From NCBI GenBank assembly GCA_964354375.1, contig CAYGZQ010000006.1:43512-107511 (forward strand): a stretch of 64,000 bases of DNA. Direction: 5' to 3'. Numbering within the stretch: position 1 is the first letter of the stretch; each line of letters begins with the position of its first letter. Position numbers and translations under genes: made by a program. Shown in pieces: positions 18,034 to 26,517 of this stretch. A model generated the notes under the pieces. It worked only from the letters and a program-made list of their open reading frames with translations. It searched no databases and was not told the origin of the DNA. This DNA comes from CAYGZQ01 sp964354375 [NCBI: uncultured Planctomycetota bacterium] (GTDB lineage Bacteria > JAJVIF01 > JAPKYR01).

Positions 18034-19464
18034 ATGCGCTCCAATCGAGTCGATCGCTTCACGATATCGGCCGCACTGTTTCTAATGGCCGGTCTGTGCC
18101 TCGTCCTCATCCAGTCGGGCTGCGACTTCCGCCCCAAGGCCCCGACCCGCCTCAGGATTCTTTTCACGAGCGACACGCAGGGCAATTTCACACCCTGCGG
18201 ATGCGCGGGAGGTCCCCGCGGCGGCATGGAGCGGAGATCGACCGCGATTCGCCAGGCCCGCGAGACGGCGCCGGGGGCTGTGATTCTCCTGGACACCGGG
18301 AATTTCACAACGGGCCTGGGGAGCGAGGCCGAGCGCGTCAAGGCGGATTATGTCGCCCGCGCGATGGCGGAGATGAGATACGATGCGGTGAATGTGGGAC
18401 GCATGGACGCGCGTCGCGCAAGGCTCGGAGTGCATGCCTACGATCGGGAAGGCTTCCCGCTCACTTCCGCAGGATACACGTACAACGACGAACAGACCGC
18501 AGAGAGACGGTTCTCCTATCCCACGAGAATCGTCGTCGATGAGCAGGGCTTCAAGATCGGTATCGTGGGCAGCCCTCTCGACGAGCTGGACAAAAGCGAC
18601 CTGGGATTCGAAAACGAGCCCACTGTCAGATGGGATGAACTGGCGGAGGTCATCGACAATGTGAGCGTCAAGGACGCTACCGGATTGATCATCCTGATCT
18701 CGGACGTCTCGGTTCCGCTGCAGCAGGCGGCCATCGCGGCTTCGCGGTTCCCGCTCGCGGGCATCGTGATCGCGGGCGAGTCCGCCCCCAGCGAGTACGT
18801 CGAGGAAAGAAGCGGCGCGGACATCAGTCGACCGATACTCATTCCGCGTGCGGCTAGCTGGGGACGGTCGCTGGGCGTTCTGGACCTCACCCTCTCCCTG
18901 CAGGGAGGGATCACGAGCTATCACATCGAGTACGTGGACCTGAACGAGAGCATCGAGAAGGACCCCGCATTTGCAGCGATGACCGAGGAGTACCTGGCCG
19001 CACTGGAAAAAGCGGGCTTGAGCAAGGTGCCGGAGGTCAGGGAGGCGGGCTACACAGGCTCGAAATCCTGCCAGCCGTGCCATCCCGCGGAGTTCGACTC
19101 ATGGCAGGCCACCCGTCACGCGGGCGCATGGGTGACGCTGGAGGGATCGGGGAGAATACGCGAGACAACCTGCGTTCCGTGCCATGCGACCGGCTACGCC
19201 GGGACTGACTCCATGCCTGAGCGACTGGTGCCTTACGAGCTCAGGGGAGTGGGCTGCGAATCATGCCACGGTCCGGGCGAGGTCCATATGGCATATCAGA
19301 AATGGAAAATCTACGGTGAGCTTACGGGCGAGGTCCGCGGAGAGGACCTGACCGACCCAATTGTGCGGACTCCCCCTGAGAAGACCTGTACCGCCTGTCA
19401 CACCCCGCCATACGACGAAGGATGGGTGTACAGGGTCAAGCTCGATCGAGTTTTCCATGACTGA
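18034..19464 (+). CDS. UshA-like metallophosphatase domain fused to a tetraheme cytochrome c domain
   Basis: A 476-residue lipoprotein (lipobox LIQSGC). Residues about 40-320 match UshA/5'-nucleotidase-like calcineurin folds of the variant seen in UshA-like selenoprotein families: LRILFTSDTQGNFTPCGC (near 40-56), GPRGGMERRSTAI, LLDTGNFTTG and YDAVNVGRMDARR. The usual catalytic His of GNHE is not evident. Residues about 335-476 hold four heme-attachment sites, CQPCH, CVPCH, CESCH and CTACH, in the arrangement of cytochrome c-554-like domains. The protein is therefore probably an extracytoplasmic redox protein rather than a nucleotidase. The start lacks a strong ribosome binding site; the next gene overlaps its end by 8 bp. 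Confidence 0.82.
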   Translation: MRSNRVDRFTISAALFLMAGLCLVLIQSGCDFRPKAPTRLRILFTSDTQGNFTPCGCAGGPRGGMERRSTAIRQARETAPGAVILLDTGNFTTGLGSEAERVKADYVARAMAEMRYDAVNVGRMDARRARLGVHAYDREGFPLTSAGYTYNDEQTAERRFSYPTRIVVDEQGFKIGIVGSPLDELDKSDLGFENEPTVRWDELAEVIDNVSVKDATGLIILISDVSVPLQQAAIAASRFPLAGIVIAGESAPSEYVEERSGADISRPILIPRAASWGRSLGVLDLTLSLQGGITSYHIEYVDLNESIEKDPAFAAMTEEYLAALEKAGLSKVPEVREAGYTGSKSCQPCHPAEFDSWQATRHAGAWVTLEGSGRIRETTCVPCHATGYAGTDSMPERLVPYELRGVGCESCHGPGEVHMAYQKWKIYGELTGEVRGEDLTDPIVRTPPEKTCTACHTPPYDEGWVYRVKLDRVFHD

Positions 19465-20365
19465 GAAACCCGAACAGACCGGTGCTCCCGACGGCTGGGT
19501 TCCGAGCCCGCTCGTCGCCATCCCGATCACCCTGCTGATCATTGTCGTGTGGTTCGTGGGATTCGTACTCATCGAACTCGCTTTCATATTACTGAGAGGT
19601 CAAGGGGCGGAACAGGGTCTCGATCTCGCCCTGACCCTGTTCGTATACAGCCTGGTTTTCTGCATTCTCTTCTGGAAACTTCTCGGAGTCGGAGACGTGT
19701 TCAAGGAAATCGGCCTCAAACTGACCCGGTCTCTCCCTGTTCACTGGCTCGGTGGGGCGTTGATCGGAGGTGTCGGCTGCGGTCTTGCGTTTGCTTTGGT
19801 CGCCGTCTTCGGGGGGATTTCGCTTGAGATGTCGCCGCCGCCGGTTACCGAGCGGGCGGAAATCGGGACCTTCTCGTGGCTCGCAGGCATTATTTTTTTC
19901 ATACTTTATGCCGGTGAAGAGGAAGTATTTTCGAGGGGACTCATTTACCCGTTTCTGAAGCGCTCCGCGGGGGTCGCGTGGGCTGTTATTGCTTCCTCCA
20001 TCGTTTTCAGCCTGTTTCATCTTCTCAACAACGAGTTTTCGCTGCTCGCGTTTCTCGACATCATCCTTGCCGGCGCTTTTCTGGCCCTGATGAGGGAGCT
20101 GACCGGGAATCTGTGGCTCGCATGGGGAGCGCATTTCGGCTGGAATTTCTCGCTTGTGGCGGCGGGGGTGCCGGTAAGCGGAATGATAGCGCGGCTGAAT
20201 CCTCAGAACTGGCACACGGCGATGTCGGGACCCGACCGGCTCACCGGCGGAGCGTTCGGACCAGAGGGCGGTCTGAGCGGGATAGTCGCGGACACGGTGC
20301 TCGTGATGATAATGATTCTGCTGATCGTTGAGAGAGACAGACGTGCACGGGTACGAAGATCGTGA
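19457..20365 (+). CDS. CPBP-family intramembrane metalloprotease
   Basis: A 302-residue polytopic membrane protein of the CPBP/Abi (Rce1-like) family. About seven hydrophobic segments are visible. The three motifs are AGEEEVFSRGLIYP (paired Glu plus Arg), FSLFHLLNNEFS (first His) and WGAHFGWNF (second His), which together form the intramembrane zinc site. Members process prenylated peptides or bacteriocins, or act as scaffolds. It starts inside the last codons of the cytochrome fusion gene (8-bp overlap), so the two are probably translated together; the functional link is unknown. Confidence 0.85.
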   Translation: MTEKPEQTGAPDGWVPSPLVAIPITLLIIVVWFVGFVLIELAFILLRGQGAEQGLDLALTLFVYSLVFCILFWKLLGVGDVFKEIGLKLTRSLPVHWLGGALIGGVGCGLAFALVAVFGGISLEMSPPPVTERAEIGTFSWLAGIIFFILYAGEEEVFSRGLIYPFLKRSAGVAWAVIASSIVFSLFHLLNNEFSLLAFLDIILAGAFLALMRELTGNLWLAWGAHFGWNFSLVAAGVPVSGMIARLNPQNWHTAMSGPDRLTGGAFGPEGGLSGIVADTVLVMIMILLIVERDRRARVRRS

Positions 20366-20383
20366 GAACGGCCGATTCCCTTC

Positions 20384-21562
20384 TCAGTAGCCCTGATCGG
20401 GAGGAGGCTGGTCGCCGCCGCGGAAGCGCCCTCGCCACTCATCGCCTCCGGGTGGACGGTCGAGCGGCCGGTCGCCGTTACCCATCGGCGGAGGAGGCAT
20501 GATCCCCGGCCCTGCATCCTCGGGAGGCTTGGGGATACTGTCGGCAACACGTCGGACAAGCTCGGGGGCGACCTCACCAAGCACCATCACTATCGAATTC
20601 GGGAAGGCTCTTATCGCCATCGAAGTGTGAAAAATCGATTCGACCTGCTTTGATTTCGATTTCAGCGCCTGGTCAATCGCGCCCGGATCGAAGCCGGCTT
20701 CAGTAAGCCTTTGCCGGGGGAACTGGATTACGGAGATAGTGTTCAGTCCGTCCGAATAGACGACCTGGAAATGTCCGGCTCCCGCCATCGGACCCTGGGG
20801 ACCTTTGCGCATCCCGCCCAATCCCGTGCCCGGCAACATGCCCTCGAAATCCATGGACGGCACTAACCCGCCGGACATCCGACCCCCAGCCATTTTGAAA
20901 CCGTCCGGCAGCCATTCGGGTAGAACCATGACCGGATTCGTGTCAATGAAATCTTTCACTTCCTCCACAGACATAAGCTTGCGGTCCGCGAGAAACGGCG
21001 GAACCCGAAAGGGCTCTTCCGACCGGCCCGGCCGATCAGAGCTTTCGAAACCGGTTACCCTCTTGTACCGATAGCCGCGGATCAGGCGTCCCCTAAGATC
21101 CAGCCGTCTCCATCCGAGCGTGTAACCTTCTTTGGGATCCACCCACAGCTCCAGGGAATCGCCCTTGTAGCCGGTGGGCGAGAGCCTCACTCTTTCGGCC
21201 GATCTCCCTGCGACACGTATTCTGCCCATGCCGCGGATCGACAGCCGGTCCAGAAACGCATCGTTGAGCTCCGTCTGCGGGAACATGGTTTCCAGGTAGC
21301 TCTTGAGGAGAGGGTACCTGGGATAATCGGACAGGTCGACCCTGACTCGATACTCGCGCGATCCGAGGCGGTACTCGAGCATTCGCTCTCCGGACGGAGT
21401 GCCCTTCTGAGCGCGATTCCATGCAAGGCGCACGAGGTCCCTGCATTGAGCATTCGAGAGACGTCCGGGTCTCTGCCACCAGAGGAAGGCGGCGAGCAGG
21501 ATGACCCCTACGGCAACAATCGCCAGGCCGACAGAGAGGACTATTTTCACCGGTTTCGTCAT
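20384..21562 (-). CDS. RseB/MucB-like periplasmic regulator, membrane-anchored
   Basis: A 392-residue protein with one N-terminal transmembrane helix (IVLSVGLAIVAVGVILLAAF). Its body resembles the RseB/LolA half-barrel fold (EYRLGSREYRVRVDLSDYP, ELWVDPKEGYTLGWRRLDLR) followed by a second domain (PEWLPDGFKMAGGRM, FQVVYSDGLNTISVIQFPRQ), the two-domain plan of RseB/MucB, and ends in a Pro/Gly-rich tail. In Proteobacteria, RseB binds the anti-sigma factor and senses mislocalised outer-membrane lipoproteins. The gene lies directly after an anti-sigma gene, which supports this. The ATG at 21562 is chosen; a TTG at 21577 is possible. Confidence 0.65.
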   Translation of the reverse strand: MTKPVKIVLSVGLAIVAVGVILLAAFLWWQRPGRLSNAQCRDLVRLAWNRAQKGTPSGERMLEYRLGSREYRVRVDLSDYPRYPLLKSYLETMFPQTELNDAFLDRLSIRGMGRIRVAGRSAERVRLSPTGYKGDSLELWVDPKEGYTLGWRRLDLRGRLIRGYRYKRVTGFESSDRPGRSEEPFRVPPFLADRKLMSVEEVKDFIDTNPVMVLPEWLPDGFKMAGGRMSGGLVPSMDFEGMLPGTGLGGMRKGPQGPMAGAGHFQVVYSDGLNTISVIQFPRQRLTEAGFDPGAIDQALKSKSKQVESIFHTSMAIRAFPNSIVMVLGEVAPELVRRVADSIPKPPEDAGPGIMPPPPMGNGDRPLDRPPGGDEWRGRFRGGDQPPPDQGY

Positions 21563-21580
21563 TTTCGATTCCGTCAACCT

Positions 21581-22126
21581 CTATTTTCCAGCAGGCTCGA
21601 AGATGTCGTTGGGGGTGTTTCGAACAACCCTCCAGACGGCGATCGCCTGCCCTCCGGTGGCGGCCGGGTCGGCCATGAAGTCGCCCGACGTCGCCAGTAT
21701 GTGATTATCAAGCGCTCCGACGATCATCGCGTCGAACGCGGCATTCTGAAAATTGTCGAGACCGGGAGCAGGCGCGATCTTCGGGGCCTGGTCCCCCCTC
21801 GGCAGGGAAACCAGCAGAACGAGAGCGAGGACGAAGGCGATAGCCGCGACCATCGCAGGGCGGGGATCTCTTTTCCGCGCCGGGCTCGGTATGCCTTCGG
21901 CCTCGAGACGTTCTCTCAGCGCATTTATGAAAGCCTCTCTTTCTCCTTCGGGGACCTCGACAGCCTTCAGATCCCTGAGAAGATCGCGCATCCTGACAAG
22001 CCGATCGAGCTCCGCGGTGCAATCCGGACATCTCTCGAGGTGATGCTCGATCTCGGCGAACTCGGAGCCCTCGAGCTCGCCGTCAAGATAGGGGTTCAGA
22101 AGCAGTTTGCACTTTTCGCAGTCCAT
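21581..22126 (-). CDS. Zinc-finger anti-sigma factor (RseA/ChrR-like zf-HC2)
   Basis: A 181-residue single-pass membrane protein. The N-terminus MDCEKCKLLLNPYLDGEL with HHLERCPDC is the zf-HC2 anti-sigma domain, with the His-x3-Cys-x2-Cys zinc ligands. One transmembrane helix (MVAAIAFVLALVLLVSLPRG, about residues 90-110) separates it from a 70-residue outer domain. It should bind the ECF sigma factor encoded 28 bp upstream and release it on envelope stress. The start at 22126 places the zinc domain at the very N-terminus and follows GGGAAAACC. Confidence 0.85.
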   Translation of the reverse strand: MDCEKCKLLLNPYLDGELEGSEFAEIEHHLERCPDCTAELDRLVRMRDLLRDLKAVEVPEGEREAFINALRERLEAEGIPSPARKRDPRPAMVAAIAFVLALVLLVSLPRGDQAPKIAPAPGLDNFQNAAFDAMIVGALDNHILATSGDFMADPAATGGQAIAVWRVVRNTPNDIFEPAGK

Positions 22127-22154
22127 GGTTTTCCCGTTCGATTCCGCTCTGATG

Positions 22155-22775
22155 CTATATGGCGTCCATCTCCTCAAGGATTCGCTTCAATTCCGCCCTG
22201 GCGCGCGCGAGTCGGCTTTTCACAGTGCCCATGTTGATGTTCAGGCTCTCCGCGATCTCCTCGTAGGTGAGGCCCTCAAGCTCTCGAAGGACGAGAATGT
22301 TCTGGAAGATCGGATCGAGTTTCCCCAGCGCGATCCGGACCATCCTGACTCTCTCCGACCGCCCGAGGACGTCCTCAGGCGAGTCCGGGCCGTCGGGAAG
22401 CCTGGCCTCGATCGAGTCCCGCTCCTCCGCACCGTCGAGGCTGACCAGTTCGAGCCGCTTCTTTCGGAGCCTGTCGATGCAGTAATTGGAGGCGATCCTG
22501 AACAGCCATGTATAGAAATTCGAGCGCTTCCCGAACTGTGGGAGAGCCTGGTAGGCCTTGATGAAAATCTCCTGGAGCGCATCATCCAGATCGTCCTCCC
22601 GATGAAGATGATGAAAAACCAGCGCCCGGACGCGCCCGTAGTAGACTCTCACGAGATCCTCGAACGCCTGATTGTCGCCGGAAAGGACACGGGAGACGAG
22701 GCGGCTGTCGCGCGCCCGCACCGCCATTACACTGTCGGCGGCCTCGCGGGGGGTTATGCGAGTCTCCTCTTTCAC
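22155..22775 (-). CDS. ECF RNA polymerase sigma factor, RpoE-like
   Basis: A 206-residue ECF sigma factor. Region 2 is seen as FEDLVRVYYGRVRALVFHHL through DDALQEIFIKAYQALPQF and TWLFRIASNYCIDRLRK; region 4 as LGKLDPIFQNILVLRELEGL and the helix-turn-helix YEEIAESLNINMGTVKSRLA. It directs transcription of an envelope-stress regulon. The GTG at 22775 is chosen because a sigma-E-type promoter at 22834-22861 would start transcription near 22827, after the longer frame begins; the ATG at 22727 has no ribosome binding site. Anti-sigma and RseB-like genes follow. Confidence 0.88.
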   Translation of the reverse strand: MKEETRITPREAADSVMAVRARDSRLVSRVLSGDNQAFEDLVRVYYGRVRALVFHHLHREDDLDDALQEIFIKAYQALPQFGKRSNFYTWLFRIASNYCIDRLRKKRLELVSLDGAEERDSIEARLPDGPDSPEDVLGRSERVRMVRIALGKLDPIFQNILVLRELEGLTYEEIAESLNINMGTVKSRLARARAELKRILEEMDAI

Positions 22776-22833
22776 GCTCTCGCCGTATCCCTTTTCTGCG
22801 GGACAATCGGCTTCTCCATACCGGGTCGAAAGG

Positions 22834-22861
22834 TTGGACGAATTAGGAACGGCAAAGTTCC
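22834..22861 (-). promoter_or_regulatory. Sigma-E-type promoter (GGAACTT-N16-TCCAA)
   Basis: Reading the minus strand, GGAACTT is followed after exactly 16 bases by TCCAA, close to the known sigma-E pattern GAACTT-N16-TCnAA. It stands about 60 bases before the sigma gene start, so autoregulation of the sigma/anti-sigma/RseB-like operon is likely. Confidence 0.6.
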
Positions 22862-22902
22862 CACCGCTCGTGGACAGGACATTCCTGGCGAATCGGGCAT
22901 CC

Positions 22903-23298
22903 TCATTGGGTTTTGCTGGGCAGCACGAAATCAATCTCGGTCCCGCCGGAGGACCCCATCGGAAGAAGGATCACGGTGAAGTCGGCGGTATCGAATGCAA
23001 GGGCCTCTTTTCGTTCGTCGCGGGTGACCGGCTGGACGCCCAGAAGCCTGGTGTAGTAGTCCCTGACCTTCTCAATGGAGTCCTGAGTTTCGTAGACGTG
23101 GGTGGCGCGTCTCACCGAGCCGGGATAGATGGGAAGCCCCTCGTCTTTCACGTCGGAGGCGGTTCCCTCCTCCACGATTCCCCTGGGAAGGCCGCCGGGT
23201 CCGGGCTGGTTGACCTCAACTCGTTTCGGGCAGCCGACAACCAAAGCTAAGCATGCCGCGGTCAGAACAAGCGCCGACAGGCGGGAAAAGCGTCCCAT
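22903..23298 (-). CDS. Small lipoprotein of unknown function
   Basis: A 131-residue lipoprotein (lipobox LVVGC). The mature part GLPIYPGSVRRATHVYETQD followed by VRDYYTRLLGVQPV resembles the short domain seen in many environmental lipoproteins that begins YPGA and runs into a helical DYY stretch. No function is known to me. The ATG follows GGAGGACTGCA. Same strand as the sigma operon but that operon has its own promoter. Confidence 0.7.
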   Translation of the reverse strand: MGRFSRLSALVLTAACLALVVGCPKRVEVNQPGPGGLPRGIVEEGTASDVKDEGLPIYPGSVRRATHVYETQDSIEKVRDYYTRLLGVQPVTRDERKEALAFDTADFTVILLPMGSSGGTEIDFVLPSKTQ

Positions 23299-23322
23299 TG
23301 CAGTCCTCCGTTACGACGACCG

Positions 23323-23535
23323 TCAGCCACCCGTATTCTCTGTCGCGGGCGGTGTCGTTGTCTCCCCGCCCGTCGGTTGCTGGCCTGGCTGCTCCTGCTT
23401 GAGCTTCTCCACGTCAACCTGCTGCTCCTTCGAACGATTCGGGTTCTCACCCTCGTATCCTCCGGGCACGCAGGATGACATTGCCGGAACGACAAACAGC
23501 GCTGCCAGAAGAAGGATTGTGATGAGTCGTCTCAT
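23323..23535 (-). CDS. Very small lipoprotein with a Pro/Thr/Gln-rich tail
   Basis: A 70-residue product. The signal peptide ends at lipobox PAMSSC; the mature 50 residues are Glu/Gln/Pro/Thr rich and likely disordered (VEKLKQEQPGQQPTGG). Preceded by GGGAG with rather long spacing. Probably co-transcribed with the next lipoprotein gene 24 bp downstream. Confidence 0.6.
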   Translation of the reverse strand: MRRLITILLLAALFVVPAMSSCVPGGYEGENPNRSKEQQVDVEKLKQEQPGQQPTGGETTTPPATENTGG

Positions 23536-23638
23536 AGAACTTGGTCTCCCTGGTCTATAGTCGACATTCTGTCGGTAGGATACGGGCCCATGCTCCCGTT
23601 CTTAAACGGATTATATGAACGTTTAGCCCCGTGTGTCA

Positions 23639-23666
23639 AGAAAACGGGCTCCGATGTCGGAGCCCG
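23639..23666 (-). terminator. Intrinsic terminator
   Basis: On the minus strand a 10-bp CGGGCTCCGA/TCGGAGCCCG stem with a 2-base loop runs into TTTTCTTG. It closes the lipoprotein gene ending at 23698. Confidence 0.8.
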
Positions 23667-23697
23667 AAGGAGGAAGGAGGAAAAGAGAACAAGAGAA

Positions 23698-24894
23698 TCA
23701 GTCCTGGACTTCGATTTCGAAGACGAAGTCGAGCCCATCGCCGTAACAGTCATCGCAGCCGTCCATTACCACGGAGATCGCGTATGGGTAAATCCCCGGT
23801 GGGCCCTTGTACTCATCGTCAGGCCACCGCATCAGGGTCAGAATGTACTCGTATACCCCGTTGTCTTCAGACACCAGCTCGATGTCCTTCCAAATGGCGC
23901 CCCCGTTCCCATACAGGTACGTATACAACCCGAAGTCAAGCCCTGGATGGTGGTATGGATTGCACTCCGCGCAAGGATGCTGGTACAGCTTGAAGTGAAC
24001 ATATGCGTCCTGTGTTGGACTGACCGGGCCAGAGACGTCAAGAAGCTCGCACCTATAGGGGCCGTGCTGGTTAGCTCGCCGGTCGAAATCTGTTGCCGGA
24101 TCAGTCACGGGAGTAACCACAGGCGGCTCCCAATGAGCAATAACCACGTATCCGAACCTAATCTCTTTCCCCTCGGGAAGCCACAATTCATAAGTCCTTG
24201 AGGCAGCGCCGGTTGTGTGGAACATGTTTCTCTGAGAATCCGTATAGTACAGTCGATAGGGCCAGATAAGCACGGTCCCAGGGTACTCGTCCCAGAACGA
24301 CTCGCCCCCGAGCTTGCCCTCGATGAACCACTTCCAGTCCGGCTCATCAGGCCAAAAATTCGGCCAGTTGAAACCGCCTGAATATCCATCTGGATTAAGC
24401 ATCTGCGAGCCGCCCTCGTATCTCCATGAGATGCCCCATGGTGCCTTCCCGTATTCCGACGGCCTGACCAGACTCGTGGTGAAGGGAAATTGGATGCCGC
24501 CCTGAACATCGAAGCCGGTATACTCTTTGTGTCCGGGCCAGGGGTGGCGAAGCTGAACCGTGACATCCAGCCTGTTCGGCCCTACGATATTCTTGCTGAC
24601 CAACTGCAGGCAGCTTGTGCATGGATTCTGCTCCAGAAATCCCACCACATTCAACTGAAAAGCCACGGATCTCAAGGGGACGAAGCTGACTTCCGATCGG
24701 TCCGCAGAGATACATCCATCCCAGACTCCCCAAAGGACTTGATTCTCTGGGGGTTGCAATGCAGTCGGGGTCCCCAACGCTGCAGGGAATTGACCGGAGG
24801 CGGAGTTCGCAGGTACAACCGGATCGGCACCGGCACACGAAAGCGCAACAGCGGCAACGAGAAGAACAATTGCAGACAAGATCAAGTGTTTCAC
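23698..24894 (-). CDS. Secreted lipoprotein consisting mainly of the LWG-type domain
   Basis: A 398-residue lipoprotein (lipobox VALSCAG) with a GTG start behind GGAGGGAGG. It is one of the simplest members of the recurrent family: LWGVWDGCISADRSEVSFVP, FQLNVVGFLEQNPCTSCLQL, LRHPWPGHKEYTGFDVQGGI, then YGYVVIAHWEPPVVTPVTDP. The C-terminal 130 residues have a CDDC motif and a beta-rich fold shared with the family (VYEYILTLMRWPDDEY). Monocistronic: it has its own terminator. Probably anchored in the outer membrane; role unknown. Confidence 0.75.
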   Translation of the reverse strand: MKHLILSAIVLLVAAVALSCAGADPVVPANSASGQFPAALGTPTALQPPENQVLWGVWDGCISADRSEVSFVPLRSVAFQLNVVGFLEQNPCTSCLQLVSKNIVGPNRLDVTVQLRHPWPGHKEYTGFDVQGGIQFPFTTSLVRPSEYGKAPWGISWRYEGGSQMLNPDGYSGGFNWPNFWPDEPDWKWFIEGKLGGESFWDEYPGTVLIWPYRLYYTDSQRNMFHTTGAASRTYELWLPEGKEIRFGYVVIAHWEPPVVTPVTDPATDFDRRANQHGPYRCELLDVSGPVSPTQDAYVHFKLYQHPCAECNPYHHPGLDFGLYTYLYGNGGAIWKDIELVSEDNGVYEYILTLMRWPDDEYKGPPGIYPYAISVVMDGCDDCYGDGLDFVFEIEVQD

Positions 24895-24936
24895 TGTAAG
24901 CCTCCCTCCATGATTTTACCACGAAATAGCGCCGAC

Positions 24937-24967
24937 AAAAGAAAAACGCCCGGACGGAGCCGGGCGT
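24937..24967 (-). terminator. Intrinsic terminator after lgt
   Basis: On the minus strand the 8-bp ACGCCCGG/CCGGGCGT stem with a 6-base loop is followed by TTTTTCTTTT. It lies 33 bases past the lgt stop codon. Confidence 0.8.
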
Positions 24968-24999
24968 AGCTGTTCAGTTTTTTGTCGACCGGAGGCGGC

Positions 25000-26322
25000 C
25001 TATAGATCCTTGTCCTCCTCCTCGTCTTCCTCTTCATCGTACGCCAGGTCCTCGTCGGGCTCTCCTTCCCCAGCTTCCTCCTTGCCTTCTTCATCCACAT
25101 GCTCCGCGGCCGCTTCTTCCGCCGGTGCTTCGACCGCTTCCTCTTCGGGCTCCTCTTCCTCCTCCTCCTCTTCCTCAGGTTCGGCCTTGGGTTTGACCGC
25201 CGGAGCCTTTCCTTCCCTGAGCAGCCTGGTGAGCATCGCCCTGCGCTTCAGGTCCTGCATGAGGAAGAGCGCGACAATGCCCAGAATCAGGCTGGCAAGC
25301 TGAGCCACGGTGATGAACTGCCAGAGGACGATCGATGAGCCGATTTTCTCGAGCTCGGGAGCATCCGGGTTGCCGAATCGGAAGTTCTCGACGAGGAAAC
25401 GAAGGACGGAATACAGCCAGACAAACATCAGGAACACGTGTCCCTTGAACGCCTTGTGCTTCCGGAAATTGATCAGGTACCAGAAGATAAGGATGGCGCC
25501 TACGGCCTCGTAGAGCTGAGCGGGATGCCGGGCGTACTGGCCGATCGCCGCGTGACCGGCGTCGTACAGCGCCGCTTTCCAGGCCGGCATGTCGCGCGCT
25601 CCCCACGTCTCCGCGTTCGGGAAGATGAACCAGTTCCTGAAGGGGAAATTGGCGTTGTTGTCGACGGCGTAGCACTTGATGCCGTAGCAGCAGCCGTTCA
25701 GGAAGCAGCCGATGCGTCCGAAGAACATGCCCAGCGGGACACCCGGGATCGCGAAGTCGACAATTCTCCAGTAATCGAGACCCTTGATCCAGCAGTAAAT
25801 CCAACCGAAAGCCAGCGCGCCCATGATACCGCCGTGAATCGAGAGCCCGCCTTCGGTGATTTTCAGAACGTTCTTCAGATGCTCGCCGGCGTACTGACTC
25901 GGCTGCGTGGCGACATAGATGAGCCTCGCACCGATGATCGAGCCGACGATTATGAACACCATGAGGTCCAGGATGGTGTCCGCCTCCACCTGCGGATCCT
26001 CGCGCTTCCCCTGGACAATCAGCCATATCGTGCCGATCACGAACGACAGCATGAGCATGAAACCGTAGCTGTAGATCGAGATATGCTCGAAGGTATAGTT
26101 GGGCGGATAGTCTTTCGCGAACCACGCCTGGAAAACGAAATACGCGATCGCGTTCCCCACGACCAGGAAACCGAGGCTCAGAACCAGAGCGGCGGTGAAC
26201 CGCATCTTCCTCGCGCTGGCGTAGGACTGGGCCAGAGCCAGAAGGAGTAGGCTCACGATGATGAGAAGCAGCCAGAGGGGATTGAGCTGCCTGGAGCCGA
26301 AGTATATTAGAATCTTATACAC
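25000..26322 (-). CDS. lgt: Prolipoprotein diacylglyceryl transferase with long acidic C-terminal tail
   Basis: A 440-residue inner-membrane enzyme that transfers diacylglycerol from phosphatidylglycerol to the lipobox cysteine of prolipoproteins, the first step in lipoprotein maturation. Family signatures are LSIHGGIMGALAFGW and GMFFGRIGCFLNGCCYG (about residues 195-212), with seven or so membrane segments and the RHPAQLYEAVGAILIF segment. It fits the unusually high number of lipoprotein genes here. The C-terminal 70-80 residues are almost entirely Glu/Asp/Ala, not part of normal Lgt proteins of about 260-300 residues. The N-terminus is also extended by a helix. The GTG at 26322 follows GGAGG. 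Confidence 0.9.
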   Translation of the reverse strand: MYKILIYFGSRQLNPLWLLLIIVSLLLLALAQSYASARKMRFTAALVLSLGFLVVGNAIAYFVFQAWFAKDYPPNYTFEHISIYSYGFMLMLSFVIGTIWLIVQGKREDPQVEADTILDLMVFIIVGSIIGARLIYVATQPSQYAGEHLKNVLKITEGGLSIHGGIMGALAFGWIYCWIKGLDYWRIVDFAIPGVPLGMFFGRIGCFLNGCCYGIKCYAVDNNANFPFRNWFIFPNAETWGARDMPAWKAALYDAGHAAIGQYARHPAQLYEAVGAILIFWYLINFRKHKAFKGHVFLMFVWLYSVLRFLVENFRFGNPDAPELEKIGSSIVLWQFITVAQLASLILGIVALFLMQDLKRRAMLTRLLREGKAPAVKPKAEPEEEEEEEEEPEEEAVEAPAEEAAAEHVDEEGKEEAGEGEPDEDLAYDEEEDEEEDKDL

Positions 26323-26517
26323 ATACGCCTCCGCGTGCGTCCATGCCGGGCGCGCGCTTTTTGGGCACACGTATTATCATCCGGCCGAGTGCCCGGTTCA
26401 ACGAATCAGGAAGCATATCAGTATAACTTCGGGATAGTCAACCCCGTGGGGGGTAACCGGCGACAGGAATCCACTGCAGACCGCCCCGGGGGGAAGTCCA
26501 CATTCCTGAACGGCTGG

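Noticed and set aside
25010-25303. Poly-serine open frame on the plus strand
   Set aside because: It is only the antisense of the Glu-rich tail of Lgt (GAG/GAA codons read as TCC/TTC).
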